Positions 1 through 7,816 of a stretch of 64,000 nucleotides of DNA are shown here, piece after piece. Each line of letters opens with the position of its first letter. Position 1 is the first letter of the stretch. Below the pieces are notes generated by a model. That model was not told where the DNA came from, searched no databases, and saw only the letters and a program-made list of their open reading frames with translations. The position numbers and the translations under genes were made by a program. The stretch is from Arsukibacterium sp. (GTDB taxonomy: Bacteria; Pseudomonadota; Gammaproteobacteria; Enterobacterales; Alteromonadaceae): assembly GCF_018402695.1 (NCBI RefSeq), contig NZ_JAGYIM010000009.1:372001-436000 (forward strand), written 5' to 3'.

Positions 1-120
1 AGCTTGTTTGACGCTGGGTTAGATATCAGCGACATCAACGTGATAATGGTATTCCCAGCCTGGGGTACTGGTTCGGGTGCGGTTTATCAGCTTGATAACG
101 TTGAAATTTCTAATAACTAA
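1..120 (+). CDS. C-terminal end of a secreted glycan-active protein (partial)
   Basis: An open frame runs from the left edge to a TAA at 118-120 and encodes 39 residues ending VYQLDNVEISNN. The stretch VFPAWGTGSGAVYQLDNV resembles the last strands of the galactose-binding-like (jelly-roll) carbohydrate modules that end many marine-type beta-glucanases and ExoP-like enzymes. This fits the beta-glucan locus that follows. The catalytic part lies outside the window, so the enzyme family cannot be named. It ends 25 bases before the TonB receptor start, so the two may be co-transcribed. Confidence 0.55.
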   Translation, partial: SLFDAGLDISDINVIMVFPAWGTGSGAVYQLDNVEISNN

Positions 121-145
121 TCAGTGCGACGAGAGTAAAACGATT

Positions 146-3100
146 ATGAAACCAATATTATTTAATAAAAGCCGGGTTGCCATTGCCGTATCTGTTGTAC
201 TGACAGCTGGCCTGCTAATGCCGGTACAAGCCCAGGACGCGACTGAAGAGCAGGCACAGGACGTCAGCGTAGAGGTTATTCAGGTAAAGGGTATTCGCGG
301 CTCGCTGGCGCGTTCGATGGATGTGAAACGCGAAGCCTCGGGTGTGGTGGATGCCATTTCTGCAGAGGAAATGGGTAAGTTCCCGGACACTAACCTGGCT
401 GAATCGTTGCAGCGGATTACCGGGGTATCGGTCAGTCGGGCGAACGGTGAAGGTAGTCAGATTACCGTCAGGGGCTTTGGTCCTGAATTCAACCTGGTTA
501 CGCTAAATGGTCGTCAGATGGCCGGAACGGGTTTTTCACGCTCGTTCAACTTCGAAAACTTATCTTCCGAGGGCGTCAGTGCGTTAGAGGTATACAAAAC
601 CGCCCGTGCAGAGGTGCCAACAGGCGGCCTGGGTGCAACCGTTAATATTGTTACCGCTAAACCCCTGCAAAACCCGGGAGAGCGTTACTCTGTGATGGCG
701 AAGGGGCTGCATGATTCCTCGAATAAAGCCGGTGACGATGTGACGCCTGAATTAGCCGGTATTTACAGTAATACCTTTATGGATGACCGCTTCGGTGTTA
801 CCGCTAACTTCTCTTACCACCGCAGAGACTTCCAGCGGCAGTCAGCCAATGTCCGCTCCTGGCAGTTAAACCCGTCTTTGTCGGTGGATGAGGCGGATAT
901 TGTTGATGGTCGGCCAGTGGATGCCAACGGCGAGGTCATTCCCCGTTTCTGGAGACCGGATGACGATGGCGTTTTACAACCTGTTGCGGCAGCGTTCTTT
1001 CCTCAGGAAATCAGTTTTGCCCGCGATGATATTCAGCGCGAGCGAAGCAATGGCCAGGTGACCTTTCAGTTTGCGGCAACGGATGATGTGATCCTGACCC
1101 TGGATCACACGATTTCTAATGCGGTGAATGGCAATAACTCGCTGTCCTGGGGCGTGTGGAACGGTTCTTTCGGCGGCAACGCCAATGCCTATGAGTTGGA
1201 TGAAAATGGCACGGCCATTTATTACAACTCATCTGGCGATGATGGCTCTTTCACAGGGTTCAGGGAAACCACCGAGGTCGACTCAAAAGCGACTGGTTTT
1301 AATGTAGCGTGGGCGTTTTCTGATTCACTAAACTTCAACTTTGATGCCCATACCTCTAAAACCACCACAGACAATGGTAAGGATAAGGGCTTGGGGGCAC
1401 AGGCCCGGGTTATTCTGGGCTCGGCTGCTCTGTCATCCAAGGAATATTTTTTCCGCGACGGTGAAATTCCTGGCTACAACATCAGGTGGCAAAATGGCTC
1501 CAATGAACTCAGCCCGAATGAAATAGGATCAAACTTCAGCATCTTCACCCGTACGCCGGGTGAGTCAGAAGTTACCCAGTATCAGTTTGACGGCGATTGG
1601 CTGCCCGATCTCGGTTATGGCCTGATGGGTGTTTCATTCGGTGCCGCATACACCGAACAATCTCTGAGTGGCTCAGGCGGCTCTAACAACGCAAACGCGC
1701 CGGGATTTAACAACGGCACCTTTGCCGAAATCTTCCCGGATAGCATGTTTCAACGTGTTGATCTGAGTGACTTCCTGGATGAATTTTCCTTTGGATCAGC
1801 TGGGGTATCGCCAGGGTATGCTTATACCTATGATATCGATGAAGCCATCACCCGCCAACTGGCCTTCCTGACACAAGATGTGCTTGGGGCTGATGCCTAT
1901 GAAATTGGCACCTTCGGGCCGGACATGTTCCCGGTAAATCGCATCGAAGAAGAAACGGTCAGCCTTTTTGTTTCAACCGAGTGGGAATTTGAGGTTCAAG
2001 GTTACTACGTCGATGTTAACTTGGGTCTGCGCTACGAAGAAACCGACATTGTCAGCCCGGCCAAGAGCCGCGTGCCTGAGTATGTCTATTGGGCCGGCGG
2101 GTCAGAGTGGTTGACGCAGTTCGCTGGTGGCGGAGACCTGGTAGAGGTCGAGTTCACCGGTAACTATGACTTACTGCTGCCGATGTTTGACCTGAAAGTG
2201 GATATTACCGAAGACTGGGTGGGTCGTTTCTCGGCAGGTAAGACCATTACCCGGCCAACCCTGGGGCAGATGCTGGGTAACCTTAGTCTGACGCCTTCGC
2301 CGAAGATTGGCGCCAGAAGTGGTAGCCGCGGCAACCCTAATTTGAAACCATTTGAGTCAACCAACCTGGATATCTCGTTTGAGTATTACTATGGTGACGC
2401 GAGCTATGCGGCCATAGGACTGTTCTGGAAAGATGTTGACGATTGGATCGATAATTCACAAGTCACCACAACCTTCGAGGGCTTACATGACGTTTATCAG
2501 GGCCAACGTTGGAATAATGCGGTTGCAGCCATCGAGGCGCGTGGCGAGCAGGCAACCGATGGCGCTATTTACAATGAGATTGTTGCCAATGGCGTGGGTA
2601 TAGGTGAAAACAACCGTGTGTTGCCGGATCCTGCTACCGATCCTCTGATTGAGTGGACCATCAACTCGCCTGAAAACGTCGGCGCCAGAAAAGTGAACGG
2701 TTTGGAGTTTGCGGTGCAGCACGTGTTTGGCGACAGTGGTTTCGGTACCGGCATAAACGGCACATTGGTAGACGGTGATGTCGAGTACGATAATTTCGTG
2801 CTGGCGGCACAGGCGATTCTACCTGGTCTGAGTAACTCGGCTAACTGGCAGGTCTTCTACGAGAAAGAGGGCTTGTCTGTCCGGTTAACGGCCGCGTGGC
2901 GTGACGAATATCTGGCGGGACAAGGCCAGCCAGACACAACCGATGCGCCGCCAAATTATGTTGAAGAATACTTACAGTGGGATTTAAGCGTTAACTACGA
3001 TATTAATGAAAACCTGACCGTATTCTTCGAAGGCATTAACCTGACCAATGAAACCGAGCGCAGCTTTGGCCGGTTTGAAAGGCAGTTTTTAAGTGCTGCG

Positions 3101-3151
3101 CAATATGGCCCGCGCTATGCCATTGGTGTCAGATACGCCATGGGTAATTGA
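146..3151 (+). CDS. TonB-dependent outer-membrane receptor, probable glucan oligosaccharide uptake
   Basis: A 1001-residue TonB-dependent receptor. I start at the ATG at 146 because a signal peptide begins directly there (MKPILFNKSR, hydrophobic core, cleavage near residue 29, AQA-like) and GAGAG lies 10 bases upstream; the frame stays open further upstream. A TonB-box-like stretch EVIQVKG is near residue 43, followed by the plug domain (SAEEMGKFPDTNLAESLQRI, then VRGFGPEFNLVTLNGRQM) and a beta-barrel. The long barrel and plug wording are those of the Xanthomonas/Caulobacter-type receptors (TIGR01782-like) used for carbohydrates. The barrel ends in Asn rather than the usual Phe. The substrate is inferred from the neighbouring GH3 and GH1 enzymes, not seen. 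Confidence 0.93.
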   Translation: MKPILFNKSRVAIAVSVVLTAGLLMPVQAQDATEEQAQDVSVEVIQVKGIRGSLARSMDVKREASGVVDAISAEEMGKFPDTNLAESLQRITGVSVSRANGEGSQITVRGFGPEFNLVTLNGRQMAGTGFSRSFNFENLSSEGVSALEVYKTARAEVPTGGLGATVNIVTAKPLQNPGERYSVMAKGLHDSSNKAGDDVTPELAGIYSNTFMDDRFGVTANFSYHRRDFQRQSANVRSWQLNPSLSVDEADIVDGRPVDANGEVIPRFWRPDDDGVLQPVAAAFFPQEISFARDDIQRERSNGQVTFQFAATDDVILTLDHTISNAVNGNNSLSWGVWNGSFGGNANAYELDENGTAIYYNSSGDDGSFTGFRETTEVDSKATGFNVAWAFSDSLNFNFDAHTSKTTTDNGKDKGLGAQARVILGSAALSSKEYFFRDGEIPGYNIRWQNGSNELSPNEIGSNFSIFTRTPGESEVTQYQFDGDWLPDLGYGLMGVSFGAAYTEQSLSGSGGSNNANAPGFNNGTFAEIFPDSMFQRVDLSDFLDEFSFGSAGVSPGYAYTYDIDEAITRQLAFLTQDVLGADAYEIGTFGPDMFPVNRIEEETVSLFVSTEWEFEVQGYYVDVNLGLRYEETDIVSPAKSRVPEYVYWAGGSEWLTQFAGGGDLVEVEFTGNYDLLLPMFDLKVDITEDWVGRFSAGKTITRPTLGQMLGNLSLTPSPKIGARSGSRGNPNLKPFESTNLDISFEYYYGDASYAAIGLFWKDVDDWIDNSQVTTTFEGLHDVYQGQRWNNAVAAIEARGEQATDGAIYNEIVANGVGIGENNRVLPDPATDPLIEWTINSPENVGARKVNGLEFAVQHVFGDSGFGTGINGTLVDGDVEYDNFVLAAQAILPGLSNSANWQVFYEKEGLSVRLTAAWRDEYLAGQGQPDTTDAPPNYVEEYLQWDLSVNYDINENLTVFFEGINLTNETERSFGRFERQFLSAAQYGPRYAIGVRYAMGN

Positions 3152-3189
3152 TTATATTGTAACACCCTCCCTGTTGTAACTCCGGTTTA

Positions 3190-3215
3190 GTGCCCGCATG
3201 CGGGCACTTTTTTTT
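3190..3215 (+). terminator. Rho-independent terminator of the TonB receptor
   Basis: A perfect stem GTGCCCGCA/TGCGGGCAC at 3190-3207 with almost no loop is followed by a run of eight T. It lies 39 bases after the receptor stop codon. Confidence 0.85.
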
Positions 3216-3310
3216 GCGCTTATTTTGTATAATGCTTTACCCTAAACACCGATCTGGAAGGGCTGGGTAGCTGGTGTGCTAAAAACAGGTGTCGTAGAGA
3301 TCGGTGAAAA

Positions 3311-3423
3311 GGCACAGTGACTGGAGATACTTACTGCGCCAGCTTCAAGGATCACATCCCTGTGCCCTTTCAGCTTCCGCGGCATCCCTGCCGCTGCTTC
3401 GTAAGCACACCAGTCACTGTGCC
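3311..3423 (-). repeat. Structured GGA-hairpin element, tandem copy 1
   Basis: This is the copy nearest the TonB receptor. Its outer arms are a perfect 14-base inverted repeat, GGCACAGTGACTGG at 3311-3324 and its complement at 3410-3423. Read on the minus strand, hairpin 1 (3379-3394) has stem GCGGCA/TGCCGC with loop GGGA. Hairpin 2 (3353-3364) has stem CACA/TGTG with loop GGGA. The orientation is assigned from the shared core, which is common to the copies at 20.7 and 34.4 kb. Confidence 0.8.
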
Positions 3424-3427
3424 TTGA

Positions 3428-3544
3428 GGCAGGTGTAGTGGCTGTAGCTTCTTACTACGCCACCTTCAAGGATCACATCCCTGTGCCCATTGAGCTTCCG
3501 CTGCATCCTTGCCGCTGCTTCGTAAGCACACCAGTCACTGTGCC
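3428..3544 (-). repeat. Structured GGA-hairpin element, tandem copy 2
   Basis: The middle copy is separated from its neighbours by TTGA at 3424-3427 and 3545-3548. Hairpin 1 is at 3500-3515 (minus strand loop AGGA, one mispair in the stem) and hairpin 2 at 3474-3485 (stem CACA/TGTG, loop GGGA). The repeat period is 121 bases, measured between identical CTTCAAGGATCACATCC segments at 3343, 3464 and 3585. Because 121 is not a multiple of three, the array cannot be a repeated peptide. Confidence 0.8.
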
Positions 3545-3548
3545 TTGA

Positions 3549-3665
3549 GGCAGGTGTAGTGGCTGTAGCTTCTTACTACGCCAGCTTCAAGGATCACATC
3601 CCTGTACCCATTGAGCTTCCGCGGCATCCTTGCCGCTGCTTAGTAAGTACACCAGCCACTGTGCC
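3549..3665 (-). repeat. Structured GGA-hairpin element, tandem copy 3
   Basis: This copy is nearest the GH3 gene. Hairpin 1 (3621-3636) is a perfect GCGGCA/TGCCGC stem with loop AGGA on the minus strand. Hairpin 2 (3595-3606) reads TACA-GGGA-TGTG. The outer arm carries GTGGCTG in place of the GTGACTG of copies 1 and 2, which restores pairing with its own opposite arm (CAGCCAC). Confidence 0.8.
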
Positions 3666-3732
3666 ACTCGGAGTTAATTTTAGTATCAGTTTTAGTAGCT
3701 CTTACATACAGGGGCTAAAGTTGCGAGGGTTT

Positions 3733-3760
3733 AAAAAAGGGCGCCTTGCTGGCGCCCTTT
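3733..3760 (-). terminator. Rho-independent terminator of the transporter-GH3 operon
   Basis: A ten-base-pair stem, AAAGGGCGCC at 3736-3745 and its complement at 3751-3760 with loop TTGCT, is followed on the minus strand by a U run (A run at 3733-3738). It lies 29 bases after the GH3 stop. The GGA-element array begins about 70 bases further along the same strand. Confidence 0.85.
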
Positions 3761-3788
3761 GGGTTTGTATTGGTCTGCATCAACGCTT

Positions 3789-6356
3789 TTACTGGCAAGC
3801 TACCACAGTGTGTTGTTGGTTAGCTACCGGGCTTATTCTGGCATCAGCCAGGCTCAGGGTCAGCTTACCGCTGCTTTGCACCGATAACACCTGAAACACC
3901 TGGCCCAAATTCATGCCCTGCTGTTGCAGGCAGCTTAAATTTACTGCCAGTGGCTGCCACTGATCTTCCGGCATTGCCGTGAGTGCCGCACTGATATTTA
4001 CCGCGCCACGACAGTCATCACCACAAGCCATACTCAGCATCACTTCAGCCGGCACATCACCTTGCCGTTTAACCAGCACCGCTAACTGGCTGTCGGCTTC
4101 GGCAAAAGCTCTTAAATCTCGCGGAAACGGGCTGATAAAGCTGAACGCTGCGCTGACACTGCCATCAAATTCAAAGCGGCGGGCATCTTCCTGCACTTCT
4201 TTATCAAAGGTGCGGCTGTTAATCGCCCCCAACTGCTGAATACTGCTGCTTATCATGGTGCTTTCGCTATTATTGGCACTACCACTTTGTAGTTGTAACT
4301 GCCATGGCGAGCGGGGTGAGCGTTCAAAAATTACCAGCTCTGTTAACTGATTACTTTGTTCGACCTGCTCCGAAAGTTCGGTGGCCAATACGTCAGCCTC
4401 ACCATAACGCAGGCCAAAACCATAAGGCAGTAGCGGCTGATAATCCGTATCGCCATAATTTACCGCCGTTTGCTGCGGGCTGGCTGGCCAGGAAAAGGGT
4501 AATTTGCCATGAAAGTCATGCTGCACAGTACCATCGGCTTTTGCCAGAATAACGTCAGCTACCCCTTCTCCTTCACTGCCCGGCAGCCAGACGGCGACAA
4601 AGGCGTCAGACGCATTCAGTTCAGGATTCACCCACAGCGGCCGGCCACTGATAAACAACGACACCACCGGAATACCCTCTGCTTTTAACTTCTTAAGCAG
4701 CGCTAAGTCAGTTTTATTACCGCGTTGATATTCCAGATTATCAATATCGCCATTGCCCTCGGCATAAGGCTCTTCACCAAACACCACTATAGCAACATCA
4801 GGTTTTTGCTGATAACTGCCATCGGCCGACAGTTCAACTGAGCCACCGGCAGCTGCAACCTGGCGGGCAATGCCGTCGTAAATGGAGCTGCCACCGGGGA
4901 AGTCGGCGTTAGTATTACCGGTGCCCTGCCAGCTGATGGTCCAGCCACCGGCTTGCTGGCCGATATTGTCAGCACCCGGCCCGGCCACCAGAAAACGCTG
5001 GGTTGGATTGAGCGGAAGCAGGTTTTGCTGGTTCTTCAGTAATACCAGTGACTGGCGCACCGCGTCGCGGGCTACCGCCCTGTGTTCGTCTGCGCCAATC
5101 AGTTCGGTTTTACCAGCCAATGGCCGCTGCGCCGGGCTGGGCTTATCAAATAAGCCGGCGCGCATTTTTACCCGCAAAATACGCCGTACTGCATCATCTA
5201 TCCGCGCTATGCTTATCTCACCAGCCTCAACCTGCTTAATCAGGTTGTAATACAGCGGTTTCCAGGCAGCGGTTGGCACCATGTAAATATCCAGCCCGGC
5301 ATTGGCGGCCTGTGGGCAATTGTCGTTAGTACAGCCCGGGATCTGGCCATGGCCATTCCAGTCACCGACAATAAAACCATCGAAGCCCATCCGGTTTTTC
5401 AGCACGTCGGTCAGCAAATACTGATCACCATGAATTTTACTGCCGTTCCAGCTGTTAAACGACGCCATCACCGACTGCGCGCCGGCCTGCAGGCCACCAA
5501 CATAGCCCTGGGCATGAATATCAAACAGTTGTTGTTCGGTGACTTCAGTATTGCCTTGATCAATACCGCCAGTGGTGCCGCCATCGCCAACAAAGTGTTT
5601 AACGGTGCTAATCACTTTATCATCGCCCAGAAAGTCGCCATCTGCTGCGCCTTGCAACCCTTTCACAATGGCTGCGGCATAGTCGTGGACAATTTGCGGA
5701 TGCTCTGAATAACCCTCATAAGTGCGGCCCCAGCGATCGTCCCGCACTACCGCTACCGTGGGCGCAAATACCCAGTCAATACCGGTTACCATAACTTCAC
5801 GAGCGGTCACTTTGGCTATTTGTTCTATTAATGCCGGGTTGTTGGCAGCACCGAGGCCAATATTGTGCGGAAAAATGGTCGCGCCAATTACATTGTTATG
5901 GCCATGCACCGCGTCCGTGCCCCACATGGTAGGAATACTGCTACCATCCTCGCTGGCATCAACTGAAGCCTGATACATCGCCTCAGCCAGTGCTATCCAG
6001 TCGGCTGGTGTGGCGTATTTATCGTCATTCGGAAAAGCACCACCACCATTTAAGTACGAGCCAAAACCATACTGGCGCATGTCGTCGACGGTAATGTCGC
6101 GAATTTCCGGCTGGATCATCTGGGCAACTTTTTGCTGTAACGTCATCCCATCCATTAGCTCGGAAATAGCTTGTTCGATAGCCGGGTCTTGCGCTACAGG
6201 CAACGTCAGCTGTGGCCAGATAGCCGTTTGATCGGCTGCGCTGTCAGGTTGCACCGACGGTGAATCGGGTGCTGGCTTAGAGCAGGCCGCCAGCAGCAAG
6301 CCTGCGCTTAGCGTCAGCAAATAGGGCTTTATATAAAAAGGTTTTTTTAACAACAT
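3789..6356 (-). CDS. GH3 exo-beta-glucosidase lipoprotein, ExoP type
   Basis: An 855-residue glycoside hydrolase family 3 enzyme that removes glucose from beta-glucans or their oligosaccharides. A lipobox LLAAC places the lipidated Cys at residue 25, so it is membrane-anchored. The N-terminal TIM barrel carries WGTDAVHGHNNV and HFVGDGG. The nucleophile is Asp332 in GFIVGDWNG. The second domain carries the likely acid/base Glu533 in FGEEPYAEGNGD. The last 170 or so residues (PRDLRAFAEADSQLAV) are the galactose-binding-like ExoP C-terminal domain. Its ATG overlaps the stop of the upstream transporter gene by one base (TAATG), which indicates translational coupling and a shared promoter near 7.7 kb. 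Family and catalytic residues are clear; the exact linkage (beta-1,3 or 1,4) is not. Confidence 0.93.
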   Translation of the reverse strand: MLLKKPFYIKPYLLTLSAGLLLAACSKPAPDSPSVQPDSAADQTAIWPQLTLPVAQDPAIEQAISELMDGMTLQQKVAQMIQPEIRDITVDDMRQYGFGSYLNGGGAFPNDDKYATPADWIALAEAMYQASVDASEDGSSIPTMWGTDAVHGHNNVIGATIFPHNIGLGAANNPALIEQIAKVTAREVMVTGIDWVFAPTVAVVRDDRWGRTYEGYSEHPQIVHDYAAAIVKGLQGAADGDFLGDDKVISTVKHFVGDGGTTGGIDQGNTEVTEQQLFDIHAQGYVGGLQAGAQSVMASFNSWNGSKIHGDQYLLTDVLKNRMGFDGFIVGDWNGHGQIPGCTNDNCPQAANAGLDIYMVPTAAWKPLYYNLIKQVEAGEISIARIDDAVRRILRVKMRAGLFDKPSPAQRPLAGKTELIGADEHRAVARDAVRQSLVLLKNQQNLLPLNPTQRFLVAGPGADNIGQQAGGWTISWQGTGNTNADFPGGSSIYDGIARQVAAAGGSVELSADGSYQQKPDVAIVVFGEEPYAEGNGDIDNLEYQRGNKTDLALLKKLKAEGIPVVSLFISGRPLWVNPELNASDAFVAVWLPGSEGEGVADVILAKADGTVQHDFHGKLPFSWPASPQQTAVNYGDTDYQPLLPYGFGLRYGEADVLATELSEQVEQSNQLTELVIFERSPRSPWQLQLQSGSANNSESTMISSSIQQLGAINSRTFDKEVQEDARRFEFDGSVSAAFSFISPFPRDLRAFAEADSQLAVLVKRQGDVPAEVMLSMACGDDCRGAVNISAALTAMPEDQWQPLAVNLSCLQQQGMNLGQVFQVLSVQSSGKLTLSLADARISPVANQQHTVVACQ

Positions 6357-7645
6357 TACAGAGCTTCCTTAATAGCGGTGTCAGACATGGCAGCAGCGCG
6401 AGGCTTGCAGCCATTCAGGCCGTAAAAGGCGATATAGATATAACAAAGCAGTGGCAGAATAAACGCCAGCTGCACGCCGAAGCTGTCAGCTAATGCTCCT
6501 TGCAGTAATGGCAGGATAGCGCCACCGACAATAGCCAGGCACAAGATACCTGAACCCTGGCTGGTGTATTGTTTTAAGCCGGCAATGGCTAAACTGAAAA
6601 TAGTCGGGAACATAATTGAGTTACACAGCCCGACTAATAACAACGACCACATTGCCAGCTTGCCCGATGATAAAATAGTTAATGCCAGTAATAACACGGC
6701 ACAGATGGCATTGAAGGCCAGTACCTTGCCGGCGTTAACTTTTTGCATCACCACCGCACCAATAAAACGGCCAACCATAGCGCCTCCGAAATACCAGGCA
6801 ATATAGTGCGACGCTGCGCCTTTAGACATGCCGCCAATTTCCGGCATCGACAAATAACTGACCAGAAAGCTGCCAATGCCGACTTCGGCGCCGACATACA
6901 CAAAAATACCCAGCGCGCCCAGCATTAAGTGGCGTTGTTTCCAGGCTTCGCCATCCAGCGGCAAGGCTTCGGTAGGGTCTTTCTTACCCATAGCCGGCAG
7001 TTTTAACCAGGCAAAGATTATCGCCAATAGCACCAAACTGGCAGCCAGAATTAAATAGGGTAACTGCACCGTTGACTCGGTAACGGCACCGGGGACCGGC
7101 TCGGGCGCGTCCATACCACCAAAAATAAGCCAGGCACCGAAAAACGGGGCTAGCGTGGTACCCAGTGAATTGAAGGCCTGAGTCATGGTTAAACGGCTGG
7201 AGGCGGTTTCAGGTTGGCCCAGTACACTGACATAGGGGTTAGCCGCGACCTGTAATATCGTAATGCCTGACGCCAGTACAAACAGCGCCAGTAAAAACAT
7301 CGCATACACATGGGCGGCCGCCGCGGGAACAAACAACAGACAACCCGCGCCGGCGATCAGTAAGCCGGTAACAATACCGGCTTTATAACCAATTTTGCTG
7401 ACCAGCATACCGGCCGGTACTGAGACAATAAAATAAGCACCAAAAAAGCAGAACTGGATCAGCATGGCCTGGGTGTAGCTTAAATCAAACAGCATTTTTA
7501 AGTAGGGGATCAAAATGTCATTCAGACAGGTAATAAAGCCCCACATAAAGAACAGTGAGGTTAGCGCAGTCAGCGCAAAGCGGTAGTTTTCGCTGCCGCT
7601 GCCGGCGCTGAGGCCTGCCGTTGTTGGTAATGGTGAAGTAGCCAT
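6356..7645 (-). CDS. FucP/GluP-type sugar:proton symporter (MFS)
   Basis: A 429-residue, 12-segment major facilitator of the FHS family (FucP, GluP). The signature [23 protein letters not shown], split here as [11 protein letters not shown] and [10 protein letters not shown], sits at the first membrane segment after a short Ser/Thr-rich N-terminus. Such proteins import fucose, glucose or galactose. It is first in a two-gene operon with the GH3 enzyme, so glucose released in the periplasm is the likely substrate (inference). It is transcribed away from the GH1 operon and shares a regulatory region with it. Confidence 0.88.
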   Translation of the reverse strand: MATSPLPTTAGLSAGSGSENYRFALTALTSLFFMWGFITCLNDILIPYLKMLFDLSYTQAMLIQFCFFGAYFIVSVPAGMLVSKIGYKAGIVTGLLIAGAGCLLFVPAAAAHVYAMFLLALFVLASGITILQVAANPYVSVLGQPETASSRLTMTQAFNSLGTTLAPFFGAWLIFGGMDAPEPVPGAVTESTVQLPYLILAASLVLLAIIFAWLKLPAMGKKDPTEALPLDGEAWKQRHLMLGALGIFVYVGAEVGIGSFLVSYLSMPEIGGMSKGAASHYIAWYFGGAMVGRFIGAVVMQKVNAGKVLAFNAICAVLLLALTILSSGKLAMWSLLLVGLCNSIMFPTIFSLAIAGLKQYTSQGSGILCLAIVGGAILPLLQGALADSFGVQLAFILPLLCYIYIAFYGLNGCKPRAAAMSDTAIKEAL

Positions 7646-7690
7646 CTTGTTCCCCTCGGGTGAATAGTGTTTTTATTGACGGGCGGGTTG

Positions 7691-7719
7691 TTGACGTACA
7701 AGCCTGCGCCGTCTAGTAT
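7691..7719 (+). promoter_or_regulatory. Sigma-70 promoter for the GH1 operon
   Basis: TTGACG at 7691-7696 and TAGTAT at 7714-7719 are spaced by 17 bases, matching the sigma-70 consensus at 5 and 4 of 6 positions. The predicted start, near 7726, falls inside the LacI-type operator. Confidence 0.6.
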
Positions 7720-7721
7720 TA

Positions 7722-7735
7722 TGTAAGCGCTTTCA
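7722..7735. promoter_or_regulatory. LacI-family operator
   Basis: TGTAAGCGCTTTCA is a near-perfect dyad with the central CG that marks LacI/GalR-family operators. It is the only such site I noticed in the locus. It lies directly downstream of both facing -10 boxes, so the LacI-family protein encoded at 10595 is the likely ligand. Confidence 0.75.
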
Positions 7736-7763
7736 TTTATAGCATATATCACGCTGTTGGCAA
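7736..7763 (-). promoter_or_regulatory. Sigma-70 promoter for the transporter-GH3 operon
   Basis: On the minus strand TTGCCA (7763-7758) and TATAAA (7741-7736) are spaced by 16 bases, each matching consensus at 5 of 6 positions. The predicted start, near 7729, also falls in the operator. This promoter points towards the GH1 promoter rather than away from it. Confidence 0.55.
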
Positions 7764-7816
7764 ATTTTTTGTCGACCAGCTGCCAGTAACTTTACGTTCG
7801 GAAGATAGCCAAATTG

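Noticed and set aside
3311-3665. Integron attC or Vibrio VCR-like repeats
   Set aside because: The unit length is similar (about 120 bases), but the core sites GTTRRRY and RYYYAAC are missing and no integrase or cassette genes are present.
3311-3665. A CRISPR array
   Set aside because: The repeats are over 100 bases with only four-base spacers, and there are no cas genes.
3559-3894. A 111-codon open frame across the end of the tandem array and into the GH3 gene
   Set aside because: It runs through the 121-base repeats and a terminator and overlaps the GH3 coding end on the other strand; there is no ribosome-binding site or recognisable product.
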